The position numbers and the translations under genes are program-made. Shown here in pieces: positions 25,236 through 34,339 of a stretch of 64,000 nt of DNA. Numbering within the stretch: the first letter of the stretch is position 1; every line of letters begins with the position of its first letter. The DNA is from Microbacteriaceae bacterium VKM Ac-2855 (GTDB taxonomy: Bacteria; Actinomycetota; Actinomycetes; Actinomycetales; Microbacteriaceae). The stretch lies in contig JABMLG010000003.1 of the NCBI GenBank assembly GCA_013204985.1, positions 583,122 to 647,121 on the forward strand, in the 5' to 3' direction. Below the pieces are notes generated by a model, which made no database searches, had not been told where the DNA came from, and saw nothing but the letters and a program-made list of their open reading frames with translations.

Positions 25236-26101
25236 CCGACCAGATTTCCGACGACCCGCGCGACCTCGCCGCGGGTTACGCCCTGGGCATCCTGACGCCC
25301 GAAGAACTCGCCCGGTACGAGGCGTTCCTCGCCGAGCATCCGCGTGCGCGTCACCAAGCGGACGACTACGCGGAGACCGTCGATGCACTCGCACTCGAGG
25401 CACCGCAGATCGCTCCGCCGCCGTCGATGCGCGCCGACCTGCTCGCCCTCATCGCGCAGACCCCGCAGTTGCCTGCCGACACGACGCACGACCTTCCCAA
25501 CGAACTGATCGCGGAGCCGGTCCTCACCCCGCACGCTCCGGCAGCGCCCGAGGTGCCGAATGCCGTTGTCGAGACGGACGAAGCACCTGCATCCGTCGCA
25601 CCGGCGCCGGGACCGATCGAGGCGGCTGCTCATCGTCGTTGGTTCGCCCGGCCGGCCGTCTACCTCTCGGCCGCAGCGGCGGCCGTGGTGATCGTGATCG
25701 GAGGCGTCACTCTGCCGCCGATCATCGGCCAGCAGCAGTATCAGAACCAGCAGCAGACGGCGCTCGAACAGATCCGCCAGGCGCCGGACGTGCAGCAGGC
25801 GAGTGACACGCTCGCCGGCGGGGGCGAGGCGACTGTCATCTGGTCCGCGTCGCTCGCCAAGTCGGTGCTGCTGGTCGACGGTCTCGCTGCACTGCCGTCC
25901 GACAAGACCTACGAGCTCTGGTACATCGACGGCTCCGAGCCGGTTCCCGCGGGAACCTTCGATGCCGCCGCATCCGGCACCACGGTCCGCGCTCTCGATG
26001 GCACTCTGAACGCCGGCGCGATCGTCGCGATCACCGTCGAGGATGAGGGCGGGTCCGACGCCCCGACGACCGATCCGATCCTGGCGATCACCACCGCCTG
26101 A
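25232..26101 (+). CDS. rskA: Anti-sigma-K factor
   Basis: 289 residues. The N-terminal anti-sigma domain begins DDPRDLAAGYALGILTPEEL and continues RYEAFLAEHPRARHQADDYA, the RskA pattern without a zinc site. A Pro/Ala/Glu linker leads to one transmembrane helix (AVYLSAAAAAVVIVIGGVTL) and an extracytoplasmic RskA_C domain (LPSDKTYELWYIDGSEPVPA; NAGAIVAITVEDEGGSD). It should hold SigK at the membrane until intramembrane proteolysis frees it. ATG overlaps the sigK stop. Confidence 0.92.
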   Translation: MTDQISDDPRDLAAGYALGILTPEELARYEAFLAEHPRARHQADDYAETVDALALEAPQIAPPPSMRADLLALIAQTPQLPADTTHDLPNELIAEPVLTPHAPAAPEVPNAVVETDEAPASVAPAPGPIEAAAHRRWFARPAVYLSAAAAAVVIVIGGVTLPPIIGQQQYQNQQQTALEQIRQAPDVQQASDTLAGGGEATVIWSASLAKSVLLVDGLAALPSDKTYELWYIDGSEPVPAGTFDAAASGTTVRALDGTLNAGAIVAITVEDEGGSDAPTTDPILAITTA

Positions 26102-26175
26102 CGCGCATCACGAGTACGGACGCGCACCACGAGTACGGACGCGCACCACGAGTACCGACGCGCACCACGAGCAAG
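26100..26175. repeat. Four 19-bp tandem copies after rskA
   Basis: Units of GACGCGCACCACGAGTACG (with one to three differences) start at 26100, 26119, 26138 and 26157; the first overlaps the rskA stop codon. They run directly into the terminator-like palindrome. Confidence 0.8.
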
Positions 26176-26218
26176 GGGGTTGTCACTCCATCCCACGGGA
26201 CGGAGTGACAACCCCCTT
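26173..26218. terminator. Terminator-like palindrome, GGGGGTTGTCAC family, copy 1
   Basis: AAGGGGGTTGTCACTCC (26173-26189) pairs perfectly with GGAGTGACAACCCCCTT (26202-26218) around a 12-base loop that itself contains TCCC/GGGA. It lies between convergent rskA and pstB. Related palindromes occur at 52222-52265 and 59870-59921. Confidence 0.8.
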
Positions 26219-26290
26219 ACTCGTTGTCGTCGCCGCGCTCAGCGCGAGCCGAACGAGATCTGCAGCGCCGGGCGCACGCCGGAGCGCGAC

Positions 26291-27070
26291 TTACCCGAAG
26301 CGACCCGAGACGTAGTCCTCGGTGGCCTGGACGGACGGACGCGAGAACATCGTGGTGGTGTCGTCGTATTCGATGAGCTTGCCCGGCTTGCCGGTGCCCG
26401 CGATGTTGAAGAACGCGGTCTTGTCGGAGACGCGTGAGGCCTGCTGCATGTTGTGGGTCACGATGACGATCGTGTACTCGTTCTTGAGCTCCTCGATGAG
26501 GTCCTCGATCGCAAGCGTCGAGATCGGGTCGAGCGCCGAGCAGGGTTCGTCCATCAGCAGCACGTCGGGCGAGACGGCGATCGCGCGCGCGATGCACAGA
26601 CGCTGCTGTTGTCCGCCGGAGAGGCCGGATCCGGGCTTGTCGAGGCGGTCCTTGACCTCGTTCCAGAGGTTCGCACCCTGCAGCGACTGCTCGACGAGAG
26701 CGTCGGAATCGCCCTTCGACATGCGTCGGTTGTTCAGCTTCACTCCGGCGAGCACGTTGTCGCGGATGGACATCGTCGGGAACGGGTTCGGCCGCTGGAA
26801 CACCATGCCGACCTGACGGCGCACGAGCACCGGGTCGACACCCGGGCCGTAGAGGTTGTTGCCATCGATCAGCACTTCACCCTCGACGCGTGCGCCGGGG
26901 ATGACCTCGTGCATGCGGTTCAACGTGCGCAGGAAGGTCGACTTGCCACAACCGGAGGGGCCGATGAAGGCGGTGACGGAGCGCGGCTCCATCTGCAGGC
27001 TGACGCCCTCGACCGCGAGGAACTTGGAGTAGTAGACGTTGAGGTCGTTGACCTCGATGCGCTTGGACAA
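26291..27070 (-). CDS. pstB: Phosphate ABC transporter ATP-binding protein
   Basis: 259 residues. Walker [10 protein letters not shown] at about 38-46, the Q-loop [16 protein letters not shown] typical of PstB, signature [17 protein letters not shown], Walker [14 protein letters not shown] and the switch His in IVTHNMQQA. It drives PstSCA-mediated uptake of phosphate across the membrane. Last gene of pstSCAB, 46 bp after pstA. Confidence 0.97.
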   Translation of the reverse strand: MSKRIEVNDLNVYYSKFLAVEGVSLQMEPRSVTAFIGPSGCGKSTFLRTLNRMHEVIPGARVEGEVLIDGNNLYGPGVDPVLVRRQVGMVFQRPNPFPTMSIRDNVLAGVKLNNRRMSKGDSDALVEQSLQGANLWNEVKDRLDKPGSGLSGGQQQRLCIARAIAVSPDVLLMDEPCSALDPISTLAIEDLIEELKNEYTIVIVTHNMQQASRVSDKTAFFNIAGTGKPGKLIEYDDTTTMFSRPSVQATEDYVSGRFG

Positions 27071-27116
27071 AGCAGTTTCCTTCGGGTACGTGTCGTCGGG
27101 AGAAGTCGGAAGAAGG

Positions 27117-28211
27117 TCAGCGAGCGATCTTGGGCGCGAACAGCTTGGCGATGAGGCGCGCCAGCAGGTTCAGCAGCATCACGATCAGGATGAGCGTCAG
27201 CGCTCCGGCCCAGGCGCGGTCGACGTATGCCTGCGCATCCGTGCCCTGCAGCTGGTACTGGTTGTAGACGAAGACCGGGAGGGTCATCATCCGCTCGGCG
27301 AACAGATTGGTGTTCAGGCTCTGGGTGTAGCCGGCGATGATCAGCAACGGAGCCGTCTCGCCGATGACGCGGGCGATCGCAAGCATGATGCCGGTCACGA
27401 TGCCGGCCAGCGAGGTCGGCAGCACGATCTTGAGGATCGTGAGCCACTTCGGCACACCGAGAGCGTAGGAGGCCTCGCGCAGCTCGTTCGGTACGAGCTT
27501 CAGCATTTCCTCCGAGGAGCGCACGACGACCGGGATCATCAGCACGGCCAAGGCGACCGCGCCACCGATCCCCATCCGAACTCCGGGGCCGAAGAACAGC
27601 ACGAACAACGCGTAGGCGAACAGACCGGCGACGATCGAGGGGATACCCGTCATGACGTCGACGAAGAAGGTGATCGCGCGGGCGAGGTGACCCTTGCCGT
27701 ACTCGACCAAGTAGATCGCGGTCAGCAGACCGATCGGCACCGAGATGATGGCGGCGGCGAGCGTGATCAGCAGCGTGCCCCAGATCGCGTGCACCGCGCC
27801 GCCGCCTTCACCGACGACGTTGCGCATCGACGAGCTGAAGAACAGCGGATCGAAGCGGGCGAAGCCGTTGCCGACCGTGGTCCACAAAAGCGAGATCAAC
27901 GGCACGAGCGCGAGGATGAACGCGGACGAGACCAGCGTGGTCGCGAGGCGGTCGCTCGCCTTGCGGCGGCCCTCCAGCGCGAAGGAGATCGACGAGAGCA
28001 CCACGATGAACAGTGCGGTGCCGGCGACGAGGGTGCCGGCGATGTTGAACGCCTTATCGCCGTTCGCCTGCTGCACCATGTAGAAGATGACACCCAGCAG
28101 CACCCAGGATGCGAAGAGGATGACCCACGGGGTCCAGGCGGGCAGCTTGCCCGAGGCGAGCGTATTGACGAGCGGACGCGCGGGTGCCGCGGTGGTTGCA
28201 GACGCAGACAT
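27117..28211 (-). CDS. pstA: Phosphate ABC transporter permease PstA
   Basis: 364 residues, about 60 longer than common PstA because of two extra N-terminal hydrophobic helices ([20 protein letters not shown] and [20 protein letters not shown]). The permease core follows with [18 protein letters not shown] and the EAA-like loop [20 protein letters not shown]. Its ATG shares a base with the pstC stop (TGATG). N-terminal extensions of this kind are common in actinobacterial PstA. Confidence 0.95.
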   Translation of the reverse strand: MSASATTAAPARPLVNTLASGKLPAWTPWVILFASWVLLGVIFYMVQQANGDKAFNIAGTLVAGTALFIVVLSSISFALEGRRKASDRLATTLVSSAFILALVPLISLLWTTVGNGFARFDPLFFSSSMRNVVGEGGGAVHAIWGTLLITLAAAIISVPIGLLTAIYLVEYGKGHLARAITFFVDVMTGIPSIVAGLFAYALFVLFFGPGVRMGIGGAVALAVLMIPVVVRSSEEMLKLVPNELREASYALGVPKWLTILKIVLPTSLAGIVTGIMLAIARVIGETAPLLIIAGYTQSLNTNLFAERMMTLPVFVYNQYQLQGTDAQAYVDRAWAGALTLILIVMLLNLLARLIAKLFAPKIAR

Positions 28212-29152
28212 CAGTTGGCTCCGGAGAAGGCCTTGCGGCGGTTGATGACCCAGCGGGCGATGGAGTTCACCGCGAGCGTGATGAGGAAGAGCACGAGACC
28301 CGTCGCGATGAGGGCGTTGATGCCCACGTCGTGCGCTTCGGGGAAGTTCAGTGCGATGTTCGAGGCGATCGTCGCGGGGTTGGTCGAGCTGGTGAGCACG
28401 AAGCTGATCACGACGGCGGGAGAGAGCACCATGGCTACGGCCATCGTCTCGCCGAGCGCGCGTCCGAGGCCGAGCATCGACGCCGAGATGATTCCGGGGC
28501 GGCCGAAGGGGAGGACGGCGATGCGGATCATCTCCCAGCGGGTGGCACCGAGGGCGAGGGCAGCCTCTTCGTGCAGGCGCGGGGTCTGCAGGAAGATCTC
28601 GCGGGTCAGCGCAGTGATGATCGGCAGGATCATCACCGCCAGCACGATCGCGACGGTGAAGATGGTGCGCCCGGTTCCCGAGACGGGACCGGAGAAGAGG
28701 AAGAACCAGCCGAGGTTGTTCACGATGTCGGCGTAGAACGGCTGAACGGCGGGGGCCAGAACGGTCGCTCCCCAGAGCCCGAAGACCACCGAGGGAACCG
28801 CGGCGAGCAGGTCGACCACGTAGCCGAGGGCCTGCGCGATGCGCCGCGGTGCGTAGTGCGAGATGAAGAGGGCGATACCGATCGCGACCGGCACGGCCAT
28901 GAGCAGGGCCAGGAAGGCGGCCCAGACGGTGCCGAACGCCAGCGGAGCCACGTAGTCCCAGAAACTCGCGGGCGAGCCTTTGAGCTCGGCGGGATCGGCG
29001 AGAAGGGCCGGGATGCTCTGCGCCACGAGGAAGATCGCGACAGCGGCGAGGACCACCAGGATGAGGGCGCCGGCGGACAGAGTCGCCGAGGAGAAGACAC
29101 GATCCGCGAGCCGTTGCTTCGGCTTCGCGATCTGGGGGGCGTCGGTCGTCAT
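28211..29152 (-). CDS. pstC: Phosphate ABC transporter permease PstC
   Basis: 313 residues with six transmembrane helices. Motifs: VPVAIGIALFISHYAP, LLAAVPSVVFGLWG, and the cytoplasmic loop LHEEAALALGATRWEMIRIA that contacts PstB; MLGLGRALGETMAVAMV is characteristic of PstC. Forms the membrane channel with PstA. A hairpin and 16-bp repeats separate it from pstS upstream. Confidence 0.96.
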   Translation of the reverse strand: MTTDAPQIAKPKQRLADRVFSSATLSAGALILVVLAAVAIFLVAQSIPALLADPAELKGSPASFWDYVAPLAFGTVWAAFLALLMAVPVAIGIALFISHYAPRRIAQALGYVVDLLAAVPSVVFGLWGATVLAPAVQPFYADIVNNLGWFFLFSGPVSGTGRTIFTVAIVLAVMILPIITALTREIFLQTPRLHEEAALALGATRWEMIRIAVLPFGRPGIISASMLGLGRALGETMAVAMVLSPAVVISFVLTSSTNPATIASNIALNFPEAHDVGINALIATGLVLFLITLAVNSIARWVINRRKAFSGAN

Positions 29153-29198
29153 GTCGAGCGTGATCCTCAGTCTCTTGACGGGGGTAGTGCTGGGGTGG

Positions 29199-29246
29199 GC
29201 TTACGTGGGTCTGGGCTTACGTGGGTCTGGCCTTACGTGGGTCTGG
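29199..29246. repeat. Three 16-bp tandem copies in the pstS-pstC gap
   Basis: GCTTACGTGGGTCTGG at 29199 and 29215 and CCTTACGTGGGTCTGG at 29231. The last copy runs into the arm of the hairpin that follows. Confidence 0.85.
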
Positions 29247-29276
29247 CTCGGCCCTATTGTGGGCCGAGCCAGACCC
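29239..29276 (-). terminator. Perfect 16-bp hairpin between pstS and pstC
   Basis: GGGTCTGGCTCGGCCC (29239-29254) and GGGCCGAGCCAGACCC (29261-29276) around a six-base loop. On the minus-strand transcript it follows the pstS stop and precedes pstC, so partial termination or 3'-end protection could give excess PstS over the permease, as is usual for binding-protein operons. Confidence 0.75.
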
Positions 29277-29302
29277 GCTGTCGAGAGCGACAGCAGGGGG
29301 TG

Positions 29303-30397
29303 TTACTTGATGGTGGCGATGGCGTCGGCGACCTTCGAAGCGAGGTCGGCCGACAGCGGCGCGGCGCCCGCGGAGGTCGCGGCCTCGGCCTGGCCCTCGT
29401 CGCTGGCGATGTAGCCGATGTAGGCCTTCACCAGCGCGGCGGCGTCGGCGTCAGCGTACTCCGAGCACGCGATGGCGTACGAGACGAGCACCAGCGGGTA
29501 GTGCGTCGGGTCGGTGGTCTCGCGGTCGAGGTTGATCGCGATGTCGTTCGCCTCGCGGCCCTCGACCAGCGGGGAGCCCTCGACGACGGCGGCAGCGCCC
29601 TCGGCGGTGTACTCGACGAACTCATCGCCGACCTTGATCTTCGCGACGCCCAGGTCGCCGGCCTTCGACGCGTCGGCGTAGCCGATGGTGCCGGTGCCGT
29701 TGGTGACGGCGTCGATCACACCGGAGGTGCCCTGTGCGCCCTCACCGGACTGGAAGGGGAACGTGTCCGCAGCCTTCTCGGCCCAGTCGCTGGGGGCGAC
29801 CTTGCCGAGGTAGTCGGTGAAGTTCTTGGTGGTGCCCGAGTCGTCGGAGCGGTGCACGGCGGTGATCGCGGTGGACGGCAGGGTCACGTCGGCGTTGAGC
29901 GCGGCGATCGCCGGGTCGTTCCACGTGGTGATCTTGCCCGAGAAGATCTTCGCGATGGTGGACGCGTCGAGGTTCAGCTCGTCGACGCCCTCCACGTTGA
30001 AGACGACCGCGATGGGGGAGATGTAGACCGGGAGGTCGATCGCGGTGGTGTCGGGGGCGCACGCGGCGAAGGTGCTGGTGAGCTCGTCGTCGCTCAGCGC
30101 GGAGTCGGAGCCGGCGAAGTCGGCTGCGCCCGAGATGAACTGCTCGCGGCCCGCGCCGGAGCCCTGCGGGTCGTAGTTGACGGTGACGTCGGGGTTCGCG
30201 GTCTGGAACGCGGCGACCCAGGCCTCCTGGGCCGAGCCCTGGGAGGATGCGCCGATGCCCGTCAGCGTGCCCGTGAGGGAAGAAGAGGAAGCGTCGCTGC
30301 CGGCGGCAGAAGTGCCCTCGTTCGCTGCGCAGGAGGAGAGAAGCACGGCGGCGGCCGCTGCGACGACGACCGTACGGCCGAGACGCGAGATGATCAC
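29303..30397 (-). CDS. pstS: Phosphate-binding lipoprotein PstS
   Basis: 364 residues. Lipoprotein signal with VLLSSC (Cys23). The mature protein has the PstS phosphate-site segments LTGIGASSQGSAQEAW, YDPQGSGAGREQFISG, SDSALSD, and AVHRSDDSGTTKNFTDYLG. It captures phosphate outside the membrane for PstCAB. First gene of the operon, divergent from the alkaline phosphatase, with PHO-box-like repeats between them. Confidence 0.97.
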   Translation of the reverse strand: MIISRLGRTVVVAAAAAVLLSSCAANEGTSAAGSDASSSSLTGTLTGIGASSQGSAQEAWVAAFQTANPDVTVNYDPQGSGAGREQFISGAADFAGSDSALSDDELTSTFAACAPDTTAIDLPVYISPIAVVFNVEGVDELNLDASTIAKIFSGKITTWNDPAIAALNADVTLPSTAITAVHRSDDSGTTKNFTDYLGKVAPSDWAEKAADTFPFQSGEGAQGTSGVIDAVTNGTGTIGYADASKAGDLGVAKIKVGDEFVEYTAEGAAAVVEGSPLVEGREANDIAINLDRETTDPTHYPLVLVSYAIACSEYADADAAALVKAYIGYIASDEGQAEAATSAGAAPLSADLASKVADAIATIK

Positions 30398-30526
30398 AAG
30401 TGTCCCTTTCGGGTTGGGAATGAGAATGCGAAGGCGAACCTTGGTGACGTCGGCCTTCTGAGCGCAGGCCGGTGCTGACCTGCGCTGCGAGGCTACGGAG
30501 CGAGCGTGTCCGCATCCCCTCGCCAG

Positions 30527-30544
30527 GGTGAACGGAGGGTGAAC
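30527..30544 (-). promoter_or_regulatory. PHO-box-like direct repeat toward pstS
   Basis: Two GGTGAAC heptamers start at 30527 and 30538, exactly 11 bp apart; on the minus strand this reads GTTCACC-N4-GTTCACC, the PHO-box pattern described for actinobacterial PhoP. It is about 130 bp upstream of pstS. RegX3, encoded in this window, is a plausible binder. Confidence 0.7.
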
Positions 30545-30581
30545 GCTGGCGCGAAGGATGAGGTCGGCTCGGTCGCCGGAG

Positions 30582-30610
30582 GTTCACACCCGCGTGTCTC
30601 GCCGTTCACC
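30582..30610 (+). promoter_or_regulatory. PHO-box-like repeats toward the alkaline phosphatase
   Basis: GTTCACA at 30582 and GTTCACC at 30604 are 22 bp apart, two 11-bp periods, on the plus strand about 80-110 bp before the phosphatase start. The middle unit is degenerate. Confidence 0.55.
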
Positions 30611-30690
30611 TCGCGGACACGCGGCGCCGTTGTCCTGGGAGTCAGCCGCGGATCCGTGGCCGAACACTCAGTGAGAACAGCGGAGCATTC

Positions 30691-32571
30691 ATGCCTTTCC
30701 TCAGCACTGCGCGCGCTCGTCGCGGCGCGGTCGCCTTCGCGGCGGTCGGCCTCGTCGGCGCGTCCTTCTTCGCCTCGCCGGCGGCGTTCGCCGCCGACGG
30801 CCTGGGCGCCACCGGTGGCGCCACCCGCAACGCCGACGACAAGATCCAGTCGATCAAGGACTCGATCGTCGACGGCCCCGCCAAGAACGTCATCCTCCTC
30901 ATCGGAGACGGCATGGGCGACTCCGAGATCACGATCGCCCGCAACTACGAGTACGGCGCGGCGGGCATGCTGCCGGGCATCGATGCGTTGCCGCTCACGG
31001 GTCAGTACACGACCTACTCGCTCTACAAGGACGGTGAAGCCAAGGGCAACCCGGACTATGTACCCGACTCGGCTGCCACCGGTTCCGCCTGGGCGACCGG
31101 CACAAAGACGTACGACAACGCGATCTCCGTCGACATCGACGGGGTGCCGCAGGACACGCTGATCGAGGTCGCGAAGGCGAACGGCCTGAAGACAGGCAAC
31201 GTCTCGACCGCCGAGATCCAGGATGCGACCCCGGCCGTACAGGCGGCGCACGTGGACGCCCGCAGCTTCTACGGCCCCGAGAGCGCGAACGGCGGCGACG
31301 ACTACCTCGAGCTCGGCGGGCTGGGCTCGATCAGCGAGCAGATCATCGACACCCGCGCCGACCTCACCCTCGGCGGAGGCTCGAAGAGCTTCCTGCAGGC
31401 GGCGAAGGCCGGCGACTGGCAGGGCGAGGCCCTGTTCGACCAGGCGGCCGACCGCGGCTACCAGGTGGTCGACACGGCTGAGGAGCTCGACGCCGTGACC
31501 GTCGCCGACCAGGCGCAGCCGGTGCTCGGCACCTTCACCGAGGGCAACTTCCCGACCCGATTCGCCGCCTCCGAGGCGACGGTCGGCGGCGGGGACCTCG
31601 CTCCGGTGACGTGCCAGCCCAACCCGGACCGCCTCAGCACCGACCTCTCGCTGAAGGCGCTGACCGAGAAGTCGATCGGCTTGCTCAACACGGGCGAAGA
31701 AGGCTTCTTCCTCCAGGTCGAGGGCGCCTCGATCGACAAGCAGGACCACGCAGCCAACGCCTGCGGCCAGATCGGTGAGACCCTCGACCTCGATGAGGCC
31801 GTGCAGGCCGCCCTCGCCTTCGCGAAGGCCGACGGAAACACCCTCGTCATCGTCACCGCGGACCACGCCCACACCAGCCAGATCGTGGACAACACCCCGC
31901 CCGCGACCCTGTCGACCGCTCTTACCACCACCGAGGGCTCGGTCATGAAGGTGGCCTACGGCACCGCCGCGGCGGGTGGCTCGCAGCAGCACACCGGCTC
32001 TCAGCTGCGCATCGCCGGCTACGGTCCTGGTGCGGCGGCCGTGATCGGTCTGACCGACCAGACGGACAACTTCTTCACCATCGCCAACGCGCTCACGCTC
32101 GAGCGCGACCTGGCCTCCTTCTCGAAGGACGCCACCGTCTCGGTTCCGGCGACCGTCGCTCCCGGCGGCTCCCTCGCGGTGACCGCATCCGGCCTCGCGG
32201 GTGACCGCCAGCTGACCGGCGAAATCGCCGGAACGACCGTCGGCAAGACCGACGTGATCGACGGTTCGGTCGAGTTGGCCGTCACGGCCCCCACGGAGCC
32301 CGGTGAGTACACCGTCGCGCTCACCGGCACGCAGAGCGCCACTGCCCTGACGGCGAGCTTCACCGTCGAGGCCGGGGCTCCCGCCACCGCATCGCCGACT
32401 CCGACGCCCACCGCGACCGCTCCGGCGACGGCGGTCGGCGGTTCGTCAGGTGGTAACGGATCGCTGCCCTTCACCGGAGCGGATGTCGCACCGCTCGCCT
32501 TCCTCGCCGCAGCCCTGCTGCTGGCGGGCGGCATCCTGACGGCGTTGCGTCGCCGTCGCCACGCAGCGTAG
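30691..32571 (+). CDS. Alkaline phosphatase with LPxTG-type wall anchor
   Basis: 626 residues. Signal peptide ending [10 protein letters not shown] (about 25-36). The PhoA-family core has [15 protein letters not shown] with the metal Asp73, [19 protein letters not shown] with the nucleophile Ser127, [14 protein letters not shown] and [10 protein letters not shown] with metal-ligand residues. An Ig-like region (about 475-570) and a Thr/Pro linker lead to LPFTG, a hydrophobic helix and RRRRHAA, a complete sortase signal. It should release phosphate from esters at the cell wall. GGAG precedes the ATG. Divergent from pstS with PHO-box-like sites between them. Confidence 0.95.
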   Translation: MPFLSTARARRGAVAFAAVGLVGASFFASPAAFAADGLGATGGATRNADDKIQSIKDSIVDGPAKNVILLIGDGMGDSEITIARNYEYGAAGMLPGIDALPLTGQYTTYSLYKDGEAKGNPDYVPDSAATGSAWATGTKTYDNAISVDIDGVPQDTLIEVAKANGLKTGNVSTAEIQDATPAVQAAHVDARSFYGPESANGGDDYLELGGLGSISEQIIDTRADLTLGGGSKSFLQAAKAGDWQGEALFDQAADRGYQVVDTAEELDAVTVADQAQPVLGTFTEGNFPTRFAASEATVGGGDLAPVTCQPNPDRLSTDLSLKALTEKSIGLLNTGEEGFFLQVEGASIDKQDHAANACGQIGETLDLDEAVQAALAFAKADGNTLVIVTADHAHTSQIVDNTPPATLSTALTTTEGSVMKVAYGTAAAGGSQQHTGSQLRIAGYGPGAAAVIGLTDQTDNFFTIANALTLERDLASFSKDATVSVPATVAPGGSLAVTASGLAGDRQLTGEIAGTTVGKTDVIDGSVELAVTAPTEPGEYTVALTGTQSATALTASFTVEAGAPATASPTPTPTATAPATAVGGSSGGNGSLPFTGADVAPLAFLAAALLLAGGILTALRRRRHAA

Positions 32572-32583
32572 TCCCGCTGCACC

Positions 32584-32619
32584 AGGAGGGGCCCGCGCCG
32601 GATGGCGCGGGCCCCTCCT
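32584..32619 (+). terminator. Terminator of the alkaline phosphatase gene
   Basis: AGGAGGGGCCCGCGC (32584-32598) pairs perfectly with GCGCGGGCCCCTCCT (32605-32619) over a six-base loop, 13 bp after the stop codon. Confidence 0.85.
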
Positions 32620-32783
32620 GCGTCTGCGGTTGCATCCGTGGATGCTCACGGGTCTGTACCGGCGGTTCATCGTTGCGCGGGCTCGCCTCTGTCGTCTCCC
32701 CAACAAGGTGGGTTTCGGGGTGAGTTGTCCCGGATCGCGTCGAACGTGTGTTCGATGTCGGCGGTCTGTGGTGTCATATTCGT

Positions 32784-34175
32784 ATGGAAGATACGAGCAG
32801 CCCGCAGACACCCGAAGAGGTGCGCAACACGGTCCGGCAGCACGGAGACCGCGCCGCGCACCTCGCCCGGTCGACGGCTCCTGTGCTGCTCGCGGGGCTT
32901 GAGGAGTTGTACGCCGGGTATCTCGTCGCCCGGAGCCGACCGGAACTGTTCGCCGCCGGGAAGCATTTGGTGCGCGGGGATCTGCGGGAGCTGGTGGAGC
33001 GGTCGATCCGGGCCGAGTTCGCTGTCGCGCTCGGTGTGTCGGAGTGGGTCGCGTCGCGCGAGCTGGAGCGGGCGCAACTGCTGGTCGAGGATCTGCCTGT
33101 GACGCGTTCTGCGTTGGCGGATGCGCGGATGCGGTGGGATGCCGGGCAGGTCATCTGCGACGTCGCCGGCGGCCTGGATCGCTCCTGCCGGGCCGTGCTG
33201 GATGAACGGGCGGTTGAGCTCGTCGGCGAGTTGACGCCGGCGCAGTTGAAGAAGGCGTTGCAGCAGCTGCGCGAGACGCTGGATGAGACGCCGCTTGCCG
33301 AGCGTCACGCGGCAGCGAAGAGGCGGCGGAACGTGTGGGTGACGCCGGAGCAGGATGGGATGGCGACGTTGTCCGCGTTGCTGCCGGCGCCGGTCGCTGT
33401 TGCGGCGTTCAACCGTCTGGATCGCATCGCCCATGCGGTCCGCGATCTGGAGGGTGAGGAGCGTTCCCTGTCACAGTTGCGGGCGGATGCGGCCGGTGAT
33501 CTCCTCTGCGACGGCGACATCGCCGGCACCACCCCGATCCACGGCGACACCACCCCGACACCGACGTTCGTGCGCGGAATCCGCGCCGAAGTGCGCGTCA
33601 CCCTCCCGGCGACGACCGCCGCGGGGTTGGACGACGAGCACGGTCACCTCGACGGGTACGGCGTCATCGACGCCGACACCGCCCGCGAACTTGTCGCCGC
33701 AGGGGATGCGTTCTTCCGGGTGTTCACCGACCCGGTCACGTGCATGGTGACGAGCGTCGAGCGGATGCTTCGCACCCCACCGAAGGCGATGCGGCTGTTC
33801 ATCGAGCTGCGCGCCGACACCTGCATGTTCCCCGGCTGCATCCGCCCCGCATCCAAGGCCGAGATCGACCACGCGATCGAATGGCGCAACGGCGGCCACA
33901 CCGCCACCGAGAATCTCCTGCCCCTATGCGTCGCCCATCATCATGTGCGCCACGGCGACCGGTGGACCTACATACCGCACGCCGACGGCACCGCCGACTG
34001 GACGACCCCCACCGGCCGCCACGTGACGACCCGCCCCGCTCCCGTTCCAGGCGCGAGACCGGCTCCGCGATTCACCGACCCGCCCTCGTCCGGGCCGGTG
34101 CCGGACCCGGAGCCGGAATCTCCGGTATCGATCTTCGATCCGCCTCCCGCGGACCTCGGACCGACCCCGTTCTGA
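32784..34175 (+). CDS. DUF222 / HNH endonuclease
   Basis: 463 residues from the ATG at 32784 (an in-frame start 12 codons upstream is less likely). The N-terminal two-thirds are DUF222 (helical: ARSTAPVLLAGLEELYAGYL; RAEFAVALGVSEWVASRELE). The C-terminal HNH nuclease has TCMFPGC, EIDHAIEWRNGGHTATENLL and CVAHHHVRH, all metal and catalytic positions present. The tail ends SPVSIFDPPPADLGPTPF. Such genes are multicopy in actinobacteria, related to mycobacterial REP13E12 elements, and may be mobile; function is unproven. The DNA encoding the tail is the apparent parent of the tandem array that follows. Confidence 0.9.
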   Translation: MEDTSSPQTPEEVRNTVRQHGDRAAHLARSTAPVLLAGLEELYAGYLVARSRPELFAAGKHLVRGDLRELVERSIRAEFAVALGVSEWVASRELERAQLLVEDLPVTRSALADARMRWDAGQVICDVAGGLDRSCRAVLDERAVELVGELTPAQLKKALQQLRETLDETPLAERHAAAKRRRNVWVTPEQDGMATLSALLPAPVAVAAFNRLDRIAHAVRDLEGEERSLSQLRADAAGDLLCDGDIAGTTPIHGDTTPTPTFVRGIRAEVRVTLPATTAAGLDDEHGHLDGYGVIDADTARELVAAGDAFFRVFTDPVTCMVTSVERMLRTPPKAMRLFIELRADTCMFPGCIRPASKAEIDHAIEWRNGGHTATENLLPLCVAHHHVRHGDRWTYIPHADGTADWTTPTGRHVTTRPAPVPGARPAPRFTDPPSSGPVPDPEPESPVSIFDPPPADLGPTPF

Positions 34176-34339
34176 CGGTCGAGCCCGCCGTGTGACGCCG
34201 ATCGCTTCGAGCATCTCGTTCTCGATGGTGAGGCGGTGACGCTGCCGTCGACACTCTGCGTCCCGATCGGGATGATCGAGCGCGCCCGCTGACCGTCTCG
34301 AGCTTCTTGTGTGCGAGCGCGATGCCCGATGGCCTCTTG

